64,000 bases of DNA from Arion vulgaris (GCA_020796225.1 CM036755.1:10957994-11021993), one strand, 5' to 3'; counted from the stretch's first letter, positions 9,863 to 19,344 are shown. The notes: generated by a model not told the origin, from the letters alone. A program made the numbers and translations.

Positions 9863-10017
9863 GTAAAACATCTCAATTTCTCTACGTGCAAAGCAGAGTA
9901 CTTCTGCTGTCAGAAGCGAATGCTGTACCACCAGGTCAAAGAGGCCATTATTTTAAGATACCTTATCTGCACAAATCCCATTTCTGGACATGTCTTTCGT
10001 GGCATGACGTTCCGAAT

Positions 10018-10220
10018 TTTTTTTTTCCCGATCCAGATGCACTTAAGCTTTCAGCTCTTCGGCTTAGTGTCATGGACATCGTAACCCTTCGGTTCGGTGC
10101 CACGAACACCGTAAATCTGGAGAACCTGTGGCATTTATGTTAGCTCGCGGAATTGAACAGCACTGACAGGGGCTTCTCCCCGTCGTCCAACGCGTTACGA
10201 ACACGCTGGGCAGGTGGGCG
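10018..10220 (-). mobile_element. SINE-C
   Basis: Perfect 11-bp target duplication ACGTTCCGAAT (10007-10017 and 10221-10231). Poly-T at the left is the A-tail; the right end is the CGCCCACCTGCCCAGCGTG head on the sense strand. The B box is partly decayed. Confidence 0.92.
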
Positions 10221-10417
10221 ACGTTCCGAATAAGGAACATGCTTCTTAATTACCTTTATTTTTTATCTCACAGATTGCCAACGTCTTCCCAAGGAATTAT
10301 AAGTTTTCACTCTGTACACTTTTCCTGTCGGAAGTGCGGAAACGACAATCACGGACTAAATATGCTAGGATCATTGAGAAATAGTAGACAGTTGTAGGAC
10401 ATTTTACGTGAGCGTAA

Positions 10418-11352
10418 ACACGTCTGTGTAAGAGTGAGTGTAAGACAGACTGTGTAAGAGTGAGTGTAAGACAGCCTGTGTAAGAGTGAGTGTAAGACAG
10501 TCTGTGTAAGAGTGAGTGTAAGACAGTCTGTGTAAGAGTGAGTGTAAGACTGTGTAGGAATGAGTGTAAGGCAGTCTGTGTAAGAGTGAGTGTAAGACAG
10601 GCTGTGTAAGAATGAGTGTAAGACAGTCTGTGTAGGAATGAGTGTAAGACAGTCTGTGTAGGAATGAGTGTAAGACAGTCTGTGTAGGAATGAGTGTAAG
10701 ACTGTGTAGGAATGAGTGTAAGACAGTTTGTGTAGGAATGAGTGTAAGACAGTCTGTGTAAGAGTAAGTGTAGAATAGTCTGTGTAAGAGTAAGTGTAGA
10801 ATAGTCTGTGTAAGAGTGAGTGTAGCACAGTCCATGTAAGAGTGAGTATCTCGTAGCACATCCCATGTAAGAGTGAGTATCTATAGCACAGCCCATGTAA
10901 GTGAGTATAGCACAGCCCATGTAGGAGTGAGTGTAGCACAGCCCATGTAAGTGAGTGTAGCACAGTCCATGTAAGAGTGAGTATCTCGTAGCACATCCCA
11001 TGTAAGAGTGAGTATCTATAGCACAGCCCATGTAAGTGAGTGTAGCACAGCCCATGTAAGTTAGTGTAGCACAGCCCATGTAAGAGTGAGTGTAGCACAG
11101 CCCATGTAAGAGTGAGTGTAGCACAGTCCATGTAAGAGTGAGTGTAGCACAGCCCATGTAAGTGAGTGTAGCACAGCCCATGTAAGTGAGTGTAGCACAG
11201 CCCATGTAAGAGTGAGTGTAGCACAGCCCATGTAAGAGTGAGTGTAGCACAGCCCATGTAAGAGTGAGTGTAGAACAGCCCATGTAAGTGAGTGTAGCAC
11301 AGCCCATGTAAGAGTGAGTGTAGCACAGCCCATGTAAGAGTATTTGTAGAAA
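10418..11352. repeat. Compound minisatellite, 18-27 bp units
   Basis: Two adjoining monomer families: left half GTAAGACAGTCTGTGTAAGA GTGAGT (about 10418-10820), right half GTAGCACAGCCCATGTAAGA GTGAGT with shorter GTAAGTGAGT versions (about 10820-11352). The halves are clearly related, and a 124-bp block with ATCTCGTAGCACATCC is itself repeated near 10847 and 10977, a small higher-order unit. Long minus-strand open frames (370 and 429 codons) are products of the array. Confidence 0.95.
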
Positions 11353-11403
11353 AACAAAGCCGTAAGCGTGAGTATAGTAAAAAAACCATAATCTCATACG
11401 CTG

Positions 11404-11578
11404 TTTCATCAGACGATGTCAGATACGCTGTTCCATCAGACGATGTCAGATACGCTGTTCCATCAGACGATGTCAGATACGCTGTTCCATCAGACGATGT
11501 CAGATACCCTGTTCCATCAGACGATGTCAGATACCCTGTTCCATCAGACGATGTCAGATACCCTGTTTTATCAGACTC
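11404..11578. repeat. Minisatellite, 27-bp unit
   Basis: Six and a half copies of TCAGACGATGTCAGATACGC TGTTCCA, the last three with ACCCTGTTCCA. Confidence 0.96.
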
Positions 11579-11751
11579 CCAAATGAAGGAAAGGTAACTC
11601 TCTGACATACAAGCTTTATACTGAAATAAACAAGACAAAGTCCCTGTCTAGACAACTAATTATCTATTTATAAGAAGACGATACCATCTTCCACTTCATC
11701 TCTATCCCATCCTTTCTTCCTATTTACCTCCCTCTTTCTTCTCCTTTCTTC

Positions 11752-11858
11752 GAAGATTCTCTAGGATTGTTGCTGGAGCTACGGAGTTCGTGCCTTGGGC
11801 AACACTATCAACAGGTGAATTGATATTGCAGCCGAGAGGGACTGAGTTTTATGGGTTA
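11752..11858 (+). mobile_element. SINE-F internal fragment
   Basis: TCTCTAGGATTGTTGCTGGA then GCTACGGAGTTCGTGC then GAGAGGGACTGAGTTTTATG match SINE-F; the tRNA-like head is missing. Confidence 0.7.
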
Positions 11859-11861
11859 ATC

Positions 11862-12032
11862 CGGTGCAATTCTTCTTCTTCTTCTTGTGTTCGCCTGTTA
11901 TGAATTCAGACGTAGTCAGGGCACCTTGTATGACGCTTCTGACTGATTTTTGTGTGAAGGCTTGCTTTCCTTATTATCACTGTCCCCCGCCGTACATGCG
12001 TGCCTTCTACGACTTCAGAGGTATCTGGTGCA
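11862..12032 (-). mobile_element. SINE-E
   Basis: Minus-strand element with (CTT)n at left. Shared words TATGAATTCAGACGTAGTCA and CTGATTTTTGTGTGAA, ending CGACTTCAGAGGTAT. Other copies at 16905, 47222, 48585 and 49985. The TTTCACGCAAAAATCAG and CTGAAGTCGGAGAA words are also in SINE-D. Confidence 0.75.
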
Positions 12033-12067
12033 ATGATGTCAAACGTTCGTCTTTAGACTCTGTAAGA

Positions 12068-12219
12068 TATATCATATGTTGTATGTATAGTTGTATCATA
12101 TGTTGTATGTATAGTTGTATCATATGTTGTATGTATAGTTGTATCATATGTTGTATGTATAGTTGTATCATATGTTGTATGTATAGTTGTATCATTTGTT
12201 GTATGTATAGATGTATCAT
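12068..12219. repeat. Minisatellite, 24-bp unit
   Basis: Six copies of CATATGTTGTATGTATAGTT GTAT, a self-similar AT-rich unit. Confidence 0.95.
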
Positions 12220-12224
12220 AACAC

Positions 12225-12430
12225 TCTCTCTGGTCTGTGACGCCTCTGATTCTTAAGGCAGCAGCAAATATACACAATTCTTCTCTATTCTTGGCTGTCC
12301 TCTGTATTGTGTTCCAGCTATGATTCATTTCTATCAGTTCTTTTTCTACTTTTCTTCTCTAGATCGTTTTGGGTCTTCCACGTTTTCGTTTACCCTCTGG
12401 TGTCTGTCTCAGTGCAGTTTTCTTGACACA
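12225..12430 (-). mobile_element. RTE-like LINE C-terminus
   Basis: Minus strand translates to ALRQTPEGKRKRGRPKTI, a gap, KELIEMNHSWNTIQRTAKNR, then EELCIFAAALRIRGVTD: the basic GKRKRGRPK motif and the terminal helix typical of RTE ORF2 ends. Related 3' sequence is at 15060-15190. Confidence 0.75.
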
Positions 12431-12579
12431 GTTACCCTTCGTTCGTGTTTCCCATTCTGATCTATCTCCAGCGTTTCTTTTGATGTCTCAAACATTCCGA
12501 CCAAACTTTATTTATGTCGACATTCATGATTTTACCTACTTTCTAACGCTTTTATCCTTCCTTTCTTCCTTTCGTTCGC

Positions 12580-12682
12580 TTGTAATATTGTCTATATATT
12601 CAATGTTGTCTCTTGTATAAACTTCACTGTCTTTTGTAGCTCACACAGAGGTCTGTGTAGTTTTCTGTCGAGTGTTGTTTCG
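12580..12682 (-). mobile_element. LINE fragment shared with 20045-20155
   Basis: TATTCAATGTTGTCTCTTGT and TTGTAGCTCACACAGAGGTC recur at 20045-20155 with minor changes. Probably a middle piece of ORF2. Confidence 0.5.
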
Positions 12683-12689
12683 TTAGGCT

Positions 12690-13060
12690 AGTGAGTTTGC
12701 CTCAGTATATCATATTCGTGCAAGTCTTGAAGTATGTGCTATGCAGTCTGATGTGCCTGTCCACATGTCTACATGGCTGAATTTCCAATATTGGATTTTG
12801 TGTATACATATGGCTGCGGAGTCGATTGTGTCCTGTTCTAAGGCGCAGAATAACAACTTGTTCTAATCTGCTCATATTATAGTAATCGTCTGGTGTTGGT
12901 ATTTGTGACTTTCTCATTGATTTAATCATCCTTTTCTTTTGGTGGTAGGTAACTGACACATCCGGTTGCTCTCCTGCAGCACCTTCCTTTGCCAATTGGT
13001 CTGCTGTTTCATTTCCTGGTATTCCACAGTGAGACTGTATCTACTGCAAGACGACCTTGC
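12690..13060 (-). mobile_element. LINE-D RNase H relic
   Basis: Minus strand encodes SHCGIPGNETADQLAKEGAA with frameshifts, then SRLEQVVILRLRTGHNRLRS, then a decayed C-terminus. This is the RNase H tail plus the region preceding the final Cys/His motif of RNase H-bearing LINEs. 13050 onward is disrupted. Confidence 0.82.
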
Positions 13061-13340
13061 ACTGCTTGGACAGTTTAGACGGTAGGATCTGTAGACCTGG
13101 CAATTTTCTGGACTGAAGTGCTTAGCGTGAAAATTTTGCATAACACTTGTATCTTTGTGAAGAAAAATGGTAGACAAAGTTGATGTTGGAAAGAAAATAA
13201 GAATCAATGAAACTAGATTGTTGTTCCGACTGTGTGGTGCCGGGGCCCAGAAAGGGTGCAAAGAATAGTAGCTTGTGGCCTATAAGGCATGTCGTAAGTG
13301 GCGACTGAGATGGGAGTCTAGTAAAGCTACACTAGTAAAT

Positions 13341-14608
13341 CTCTCTCTCTCGCGCGATCGTTCTTAAGGCCGATTTTATCATTCTAATGTGATATATAAA
13401 CAGCCAAACATCAAGAATGGATGTACGTGCACAACCTTCAGTACCTATTGGAGCTCTGGTGCTTATCCTTCGGTGGTGTGTTCGGTTTCAACCAGCGTTT
13501 ACTGGGTTCGCTCTCCGTTAGCCCTTTGCTGTCCCCGGCAAAACCTGCAAGGCAGCAGGTTGCTATTTTCTTTTAGGGCAGCGACCCTTAGATGACCTGC
13601 CCTCCCGGGTTTATGAGCGTCATCTGCCCAGCGAACAGGTCTTTTTGTGGACTACTTAGTTTGCCGCCCGTCCAGTTTTGTGTACGGTTTGCTCTGCTAG
13701 CCTTTGATTGTCCCCAATCAAACAGCAAGGCAGCAGTAGTTCCCTGCGATCGGAAACTCGCACTGGCTTTACCTCTGCTGGGCTTTTCAGTTTTTCTGCA
13801 CACCCTCTCGCCTGCCGCCATGTTTGCCGTGCCTTCCTTGCATGCCGTGTCTTCCTTGCATGCCGTGCCATGCTCGTCTGCCCACGAAGGCCCATCTTTG
13901 CATCGCCCGCATGCGTGCTCGCTCTGCCCCGGTGCCTGCCTTATCGTCACCGTCAGTTTTCGCCGTGCTTACATTTGCCTGGGTTGTCCGACTCTGGGGC
14001 TTACAATCGTGCCCCCAGCCTTGAGATGGGAGCCCGAGTTTCGCCCTATGTAGGCCCACGTGCAGCTCAGCTCGACTCCCAGAAGAGAGAGGCTCAAGAG
14101 AGAGGACTCAAGAGAGAGCATGCGCGGGCTCCGAGTTTTACCCCACGCGGGTCCACGTCTCTTCGATGGATGCACTTTTCATCCTGTTTGTTCGTTTGCT
14201 CGGTCAGTTTCCCCCTCCTTTGGGCTCGGAGTTTCGCCACGTGCAACTCAACTTGGGGCGCCACCTTCGGACTTGGGGTTTTGCCCACTGTGAGCCGACA
14301 ACTCTTTTCCGGATGCACCTCTCATACTGTATGTTTATCCTTCCAGCTTTTCCCATTGGCTGCGAGAGACGAGCATTAATAGTCACTCTGGGCATTCGCT
14401 CGTCTGTGTTGCGGGAGGATCCCATCTAGCGTGACTACCTTTGCATCTCTACTTGCACCAAAGTAGCTCTCCTACGACACCTGCCCTCTTAGCCAGACCG
14501 GAGCCACCGTCCGTTTCCAGGGTCTCCACGAGGAGGTGAGGGCAGGGTCTAGATTAGTGCCAGCTCACTAATCCTGATGCAACGTTGTCACCATGCGCCT
14601 TTGACCCC
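13341..14608. mobile_element. Unclassified 1.27-kb GC-rich insertion with 12-bp TSD
   Basis: Flanked by ACACTAGTAAAT at 13329-13340 and 14609-14620, inside SINE-B. Base composition is strikingly GC-rich relative to the whole window. The left end begins (CT)5 CGCGCGATCG, so on the minus strand the element ends in (AG)n, consistent with a retroposon of minus orientation. It contains degenerate internal repeats of about 80-100 bp (GGATGCACTTTTCATCCTGT near 14167 and GGATGCACCTCTCATACTGT near 14312; GAGTTTCGCC blocks near 14035 and 14229). Several open frames (153, 223 and 120 codons) overlap on both strands and show no domain I recognise; high GC content lengthens frames by chance. Confidence 0.8.
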
Positions 14609-14660
14609 ACACTAGTAAATAAAAAGCGCCGCAAGAAATCAGATATGCTGGCCTACATGT

Positions 14661-14992
14661 TTTTTTTTTTTTCTTTCGTCCGCTTTCAACTCAGACGAAG
14701 TTTCATCTCTGAAACTGATTTTTGCGTGAAAATCTGTTTTCAATTTCTTACAATGGCAGCAGCGTGCACATTGTAAATTACTTTACACTGGCAGCCGTGT
14801 GCTCAATGTACTCGTAATTAGTATTCCCTCGCCATACAGGCAGATTTTCTCCGACTTCAGAGGTACTCACGTTATCGTCCTGAGTAAGACCAGGGGACTC
14901 GAACAAATGTCGGACAGTAGGTTCGAACCCGAGCTATGAGGCGTCTCACAGCTAGCAGGCCGAGCTACTATCAACTACTCTAGGCAGTCCCC
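14661..14992 (-). mobile_element. SINE-D, nested in SINE-B
   Basis: Perfect 12-bp duplication TGGCCTACATGT (14649-14660 and 14993-15004). On the sense strand it starts GGGGACTGCCTAGAGTAGTT, carries a B box GGTTCGAACC, a body with CTGAAGTCGGAGAAAATCTG and TTTTCACGCAAAAATCAG, and a poly-A tail. The head folds as a tRNA-like shape by eye. The other copy is 63273-63609. Confidence 0.93.
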
Positions 14993-15059
14993 TGGCCTAC
15001 ATGTATAACTGGAGCAACGTGCAATCGCTCTTAGACTGAAAGAAATGATTCACATTTGC

Positions 15060-15195
15060 AACACAATACTGAAGACGGCCAAGAATAGATATGAATTGTG
15101 TGTATTTATTGCAGCCCCAAGCGTCAGGGGCGTCACAGACTACAGAGAAAGTTGTCGAAATCTGAAACACAGCGACTGATTAGCAATCTTCACAC
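15060..15195 (+). mobile_element. RTE-like LINE end fragment
   Basis: AACACAATACTGAAGACGGC and GGGGCGTCACAGACTACAGA match the minus-strand fragment at 12240-12330. It encodes a decayed terminal helix (GVTDYRE). Confidence 0.55.
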
Positions 15196-15243
15196 ATTAG
15201 GAAAACAGATTAATATAGCATTTATAGACCAAGACAATGCTAT

Positions 15244-15517
15244 TTCTTCTTCTTCATCTTCTTCTTCTACGAACGCTCCATATCGACCACTTGTTAACCA
15301 CTCTTTGTGATTTGTATGTGATCCGAGTCTAAGAGCGATTGTACGTTGTGAAAGCTAAGCGCTCACAAGTATGCCAGCATATCCGATTTCTGCAACGCTT
15401 TTTATTTACTAGGGTAGCTTCCCTATGCCCCTACCTTAGTCACCTCTTACGACATGCCTTGTAGGTTACAGCTTTACTATTCTTTACTCCCCTTGCGAAT
15501 CCTGGCAACACACGGGT
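15244..15517 (-). mobile_element. SINE-B, full length
   Basis: (CTT)n end, CATATCGACCACTTGTTAAC, TACTAGGGTAGCTTCCC, CACCTCTTACGACATGCC, and head TGGCAACACACGGG. No clear target duplication. Confidence 0.88.
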
Positions 15518-15597
15518 GAAAGGTTTTTGATAGAGTGGATAGAAACAAACTGTGGGCCATACTAAACGAATATGAAATTTAATGACAACTTCTAGAT

Positions 15598-15985
15598 CAT
15601 AAGTTACCAAAGTGGGCGGTACCACCTCCCAGTGGGCGCTAAAGCTTTCTGGGGGAGGAGGGGAGGATAGTGAACTCTGAAGCATTTGGGGGCGTTCATA
15701 CGATCTAGGTGTCGGTGGTTCCTTATAGAAGTAAATTTAAAACTAAATTATTTTCGTGATTTTGCGATTGAATCACTGTGTTCAAGATGAACACTACTTT
15801 TTCAATAGTTTAACGGCATAAGCAGTAATGTATCATTAGTTGCTATTTACATCGAGAATATCAAACTGCTTGAACGAGGGAAACTGTTATAAGGGTGTGG
15901 GGGCGGTGGAGTAGAGGAGAGGGGGCGTTACAAAATTTATGATTCGCAAAGTGGGCTACAGCCCGAATGAGTTTGGAAACCTATA
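15598..15985. mobile_element. hAT-2, first of a tandem pair
   Basis: Target duplication TTCTAGAT at 15590-15597 and 15986-15993. Imperfect terminal inverted repeats: CATAAGTTACCAAAGTG at left, and TATAGGTTTCCAAACTC as reverse complement of the right end. Non-coding, with a CCCAGTGGGCGCTAAAG subterminal motif shared with the next copy. Confidence 0.85.
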
Positions 15986-16347
15986 TTCTAGATCGGCGTT
16001 TCTCAAAGTGGGCGGTAAGCGGTCCCCCCAGTGGGCGCTAAAGTGATCTAGGGGAGCGATAGTGGGTTCAGAAGAATGTGGGAGGTGGGGGGATTTTCAA
16101 GCGATTAGGGTGGGTTGCTCTTACAGAAGAAATTAATAATAAATATTTTTAAATAAATAATTTTCGTGATTCTACGATTGAATAATCATTTCAAATTTGA
16201 ATTCTGCATTTTAATTCATCTTATGTCCGTCTTACACGATCCATTTTTCATCAATTTTCTATTTCATGCATATAATCATTTGAAAATTGACCATGTAAGA
16301 CAGAAATATATATATCAATTTTCTATGTCAAAGAGAAAATACAACAA

Positions 16348-16412
16348 AATGCTGATCTTGCCTTTTATACTCCAATCCTAACATTTTCATCTGTGCGACC
16401 TTGAATGTTGAT
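16348..16412 (-). mobile_element. LINE-B fragment inside hAT-2
   Basis: TGATCTTGCCTTTTATACTC CAATCCTAACA followed by TTTTCATCTGTGCGACC matches LINE-B at 19240-19300. The segment is absent from the hAT-2 copy at 27790-28090. Confidence 0.6.
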
Positions 16413-16496
16413 ATGTGTGTGTGTGTACGAGGAAGGGAGGAGGGAGGGGAAGGCGTGTGAGAGAATTGGCAAACTGTATAATGCGGAGGAGGGCGT

Positions 16497-16745
16497 TACA
16501 AACTTTATGTTGTACAAAGCGGGCGGTGTTATGTTGTACAAAGTGGGCGGTGTTATGTTGTACAAAATGGGCGGTGTTATGTTGTACAAAGCGGGCGGTG
16601 TTATGTTGTACAAAATGGGCGGTGTTATGTTGTACAAAGCGGGCGGTGTTATGTTGTACAAAGCGGGCGGTGTTATGTTGTACAAAGCGGGAGGTGTTAT
16701 GTTGTACAAAGTGGGCGGTGTTATGTTGTACAAAGTGGGCGGTAG
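16497..16745. repeat. Minisatellite, 24-bp unit, born in hAT-2
   Basis: About 10 copies of TGTTATGTTGTACAAAGCGG GCGG. The word occurs once (ACTTATGTTGTGCAAAGTGG GCGG) in the unexpanded hAT-2 end at 28048-28072 and, inverted, at 26004-26030. Confidence 0.95.
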
Positions 16746-16796
16746 GCCGAACAAAGTTTGGTAACCAATATTCTAGATAATATTAGAGCACGGTAG

Positions 16797-16898
16797 CAAA
16801 AATTCTCAAACTGAGTAAGTACAAATTCTCAAACTGAGTAAGTACAAATTCTCAAACTGAGTAAGTACAAATTTTCAAACTGAGTAAGTACAAATTAC
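16797..16898. repeat. Minisatellite, 23-bp unit
   Basis: Four copies of AAATTCTCAAACTGAGTAAG TAC just outside the hAT-2 right end. Confidence 0.95.
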
Positions 16899-16904
16899 AA
16901 CTGA

Positions 16905-17040
16905 AGTTGGAGAAGGCTTGCCTGTATGGCGAGGAAACTAATAAAATGGTAAGCACGCTTTCACGCAAAAATCAATCAAGCGCGTCACAACAGGCGCATG
17001 GCTACGTCTGAATTCATAGCTGACAAATGCAGAAGAAGAA
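16905..17040 (+). mobile_element. SINE-E 3' part
   Basis: CTGAAGTTGGAGAAGGCTTG, CCTGTATGGCGAGGAAAC, TTTCACGCAAAAATCAATCA, and an end GCAGAAGAAGAAAAAG; same order as other SINE-E copies. Confidence 0.75.
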
Positions 17041-17369
17041 AAAGTAAGAACAAATTTTGGAGGATTCCACAGACGAATCGAACTAACATCTGAAACAAGA
17101 CGAAATCGTGTGATTTATTTCCCTCTTTGTTCTTCAATATATATTGACAAAGTAACGTACGAAGCAAGAAAACATTGAAGATAACTCAATCAATGATCTG
17201 TTTTTTCCTCCAGACGATCAGTGCATAATATAGAAGAGTGAACATATAAACTTCAACAGCACATAACTGCATTACAATTTGTTTGTGAAAAATACAACAT
17301 AAAAATGAACACAACTAAAACAGAAGCCATGACAATAAGTAGATCAACCAATCAAATCAACACACATGT

Positions 17370-17627
17370 CGCCTGTGTGGTTCTGGGGCCCGCAATGGAA
17401 GCAAAGAATAGTACCACTGTAACCTATAATGCATGTCGTAAGAGACGACTAACGTAGGCCCTAGGGAAGCTACACTAGTAAATAGAAAGCAGAGCAGAGA
17501 TCGAATGTGCTAGCCAACTTGTAGGAAAATAACTGATACAACGTACAATCGCTCTTAGGCTCAGATCACATACAAATCACACAGAGTGCTTGATAAGTGG
17601 TTCGATATGGAGCGTTGGAAGAAGAAG
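17370..17627 (+). mobile_element. SINE-B, nested in LINE-C
   Basis: 8-bp duplication ACACATGT at 17362-17369 and 17628-17635. Complete from GCCTGTGTGGTTCTGGGGCC to GGAGCGTTGGAAGAAG. The LINE-C reading resumes exactly on the far side. Confidence 0.9.
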
Positions 17628-17700
17628 ACACATGTGAACAAACATCACATAGCTTCCACAATTCAGAAATCTGGGAATTATTGTTACAGAAGATGGTAAA

Positions 17701-18114
17701 ATGGACAGAGAAATCGAGACTAGATGCCAAAAGGTTAATGCAGTGACATACCAACTGTCCTCACTGCTCAAACACCCAAACATAGACATGGCAATCAATC
17801 GACAACTGATACATTTCATATTTCTATCAACTCTCTGTTATCAATGTCAAACATGGTCCCTAACTAAATCCCAAGAAAGAAAGATCACAACATGTGAAAT
17901 GAACTGTTTAAGAAAAGCTGTCAATGTTACAAGACAGGATATATTGAGAAATGAGAACATTAGAAATGTGGTTGTAATCACATCATGCATCCAACATATT
18001 AGAAGACAACATATTAGAAGACAACATATTAGAAGACAACATATTAGAAGACAACATATTAGAAGACAACATATTAGAAGACAACATATTAGAAGACAAC
18101 ATATTAGAAGATAA
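17701..18114 (+). pseudogene. LINE-C ORF2 segment with in-frame pentapeptide repeat
   Basis: 137 codons of ORF2 thumb/connection region that end in eight consecutive Ile-Arg-Arg-Gln-His repeats. The unexpanded family form has one or two (compare IQHIRRQHIKWFGYLM on the far side of the array). A TAA arises in a point-mutated unit (AGATAACAT). It is a dead retrotransposon segment, not a host gene. Confidence 0.85.
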
Positions 18115-18150
18115 CATATTAGAAGACAACATATTAGAAGACAACATATA
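17995..18150. repeat. 15-bp minisatellite inside LINE-C
   Basis: About 10 copies of ACAACATATTAGAAG. The 15-bp period preserves frame. Confidence 0.95.
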
Positions 18151-18480
18151 AAATGGTTTGGTTACCTAATGAGAATGAAAGCAGATCTATTACCATCTAG
18201 TACCTATTCCAATCGGCAACCTGGACACTTGACCCGAGGAAATCTAAGAACCCGATGGATAGATAATATAACATACATCTTGCGACATCAAAGACTAACA
18301 ACTACAGATGCAACACATCTGGCACAAGATAGAAACTGAAACTCCCCGCGTCGCTTCACTGCACATGTGGACAAGACTCATTATGTAATAATCCAACATG
18401 TTAAATGAATATTTACACTAAGATATTACTCAGCTGTATTTACACATATACCACATAATCTTAGTAAACAGAAACACAAA

Positions 18481-18562
18481 TATTAAATGAATTTACTTCC
18501 ATCCGCTATTTGTTTACTAAATTTCAAAACTCCACCTATGACATCACCGTACTAGCAAGTCT
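18481..18562. repeat. Direct repeat, left copy (see 19345-19432)
   Basis: TCCATCCGCTATTTGTTTAC, then TAAATTTCAAAACTCC and CTATGACATCACCGTA recur at 19345-19432 (about 85% identical by eye), flanking the LINE-B block. Confidence 0.75.
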
Positions 18563-19300
18563 TCTTCTTTACCCTTCGCCCTAGGAAGCATAGGTCCGCA
18601 ATCAATGCTTTTCAAGCCCTCGTATTCAATATCATCTTTTTCAAACCTCTCCACTCTTTCCCAATGTTCTTGCATTCCGTCTCCAGTTCCCGTTTCCATG
18701 TGTTCCTGTGTTTTCTCTTACTTCTATTACCATTACGGACTCCATCTAAGGGTCTGTCTCGTGATACTATCAGGTGGTCTCCTTAGTGGGTGTCTAATCA
18801 ATCGCCACCTTCTGCCCCTTATTTTTTGTTTCACTTACCTCTGTCCCGCTCTATCCCACAGTTCCCTGTTTGTGGTCATGTTATACCATCGCAGATGGAG
18901 TATCCTGCGCAGGCATCTATTGATGAATGTCTACAAATTTCTGATGTCCTCCTTAGTTGTTCTCTATGTCTCCACTCCATAAAGAAGGACAGCCTTGACA
19001 TTTGAGTTCTTTTTCTTTGCGTTCGTTCTTTACCACCAATTGTAATCACTCTTTGTGATATGTTTGATCTTTGTCAAGAACTTGTATACGTTGCACATTG
19101 GTTTGGTAGGTCCCTAAACGCATAGACTCCTACACGTTTAGGACACGTACATCCGATTTCAGTCAAACATTTGAGTTAAATATCATTATCTTAGCTTTAT
19201 TCCAGATCATTCTTGAACTCCATATGCTCTTCAGAATGGCAAAGGTTGATCTTGCCTTTTGTATTCTAATCCTAACATCTTCATCTGTGCCACATTAAAT
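18563..19300 (-). mobile_element. LINE-B (RTE-like), split by SINE-A
   Basis: Minus-strand relic: parts of SSIDACAGYSICDGI, RRPLRRPPDSI, the region rich in Arg/Lys, then TWKRELETECKN-GKEW near the C-terminus, all frameshifted. The upstream part (GTDEDVRIRIQKA) lies beyond the SINE-A insertion at 19167-19300. Confidence 0.7.
19009..19166 (-). mobile_element. SINE-A, 5' truncated, nested in LINE-B
   Basis: Perfect 11-bp duplication ACATTTGAGTT (18998-19008 and 19167-19177). Includes TTTGCGTTCGTTCTTTACCA, CACTCTTTGTGATATG and CACATTGGTTTGGTAGG; the head half is absent, as expected of incomplete reverse transcription. Confidence 0.92.
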
Positions 19301-19344
19301 GTTGATATATAACACCACTTGAACCTAACTTGAACATATGAAAA

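Larger units (their letters stand above)
13229..15042 (+). mobile_element. SINE-B, split twice
   Basis: A single SINE-B can be read as 13229-13340 + 14621-14660 + 15005-15042: GTGTGGTGCCGGGGCCC, the core CATGTCGTAAGTGGCGACTG, CACTAGTAAATAAAAAGCGC, then ATATGCTGGCCTACATGT and ATAACTGGAGCAACGTGC. The two interruptions have 12-bp target duplications. Confidence 0.9.
15994..16770. mobile_element. hAT-2, second of the pair, with internal minisatellite
   Basis: Target duplication TTCTAGAT at 15986-15993 (shared with the first copy) and 16771-16778. Starts CGGCGTTTCTCAAAGTGGGC and ends GTTTGGTAACCAATA. The interior shares TTTTCGTGATTCTACGATTG with the copy ending at 28090. It contains a small LINE-B piece (about 16348-16412) and a 24-bp array (16497-16745). 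Confidence 0.87.
17180..18390 (+). mobile_element. LINE-C, 5' truncated, with nested SINE-B
   Basis: A reverse-transcriptase-bearing relic: decayed ADDQCII motif (catalytic Asp-Asp region) near 17205, then NMKMNTTKTEAMTISRS, SINE-B insertion at 17370-17627, then MDREIETRCQKVNAVTYQLS, FIFLSTLCYQCQTWSLTKSQ, ERKITTCEMNCLRKAVNVTR, an expanded repeat, then WFGYLMRMK and RWIDNI. Several stops and frameshifts. Ends near the CATGTGGACAAG 3' UTR. Confidence 0.87.

Noticed and set aside
10297..11638. Minus-strand frames of 370 and 429 codons
   Set aside because: They read through the 10.4-11.6 kb arrays. Composition is repetitive and different frames are equally open.
13588..14379. Protein genes in the GC-rich insertion (120-223 codons)
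   Set aside because: Overlapping frames occur on both strands with no recognisable domain. High GC lowers stop-codon frequency, so length alone is not evidence. Kept open as a question in the findings.
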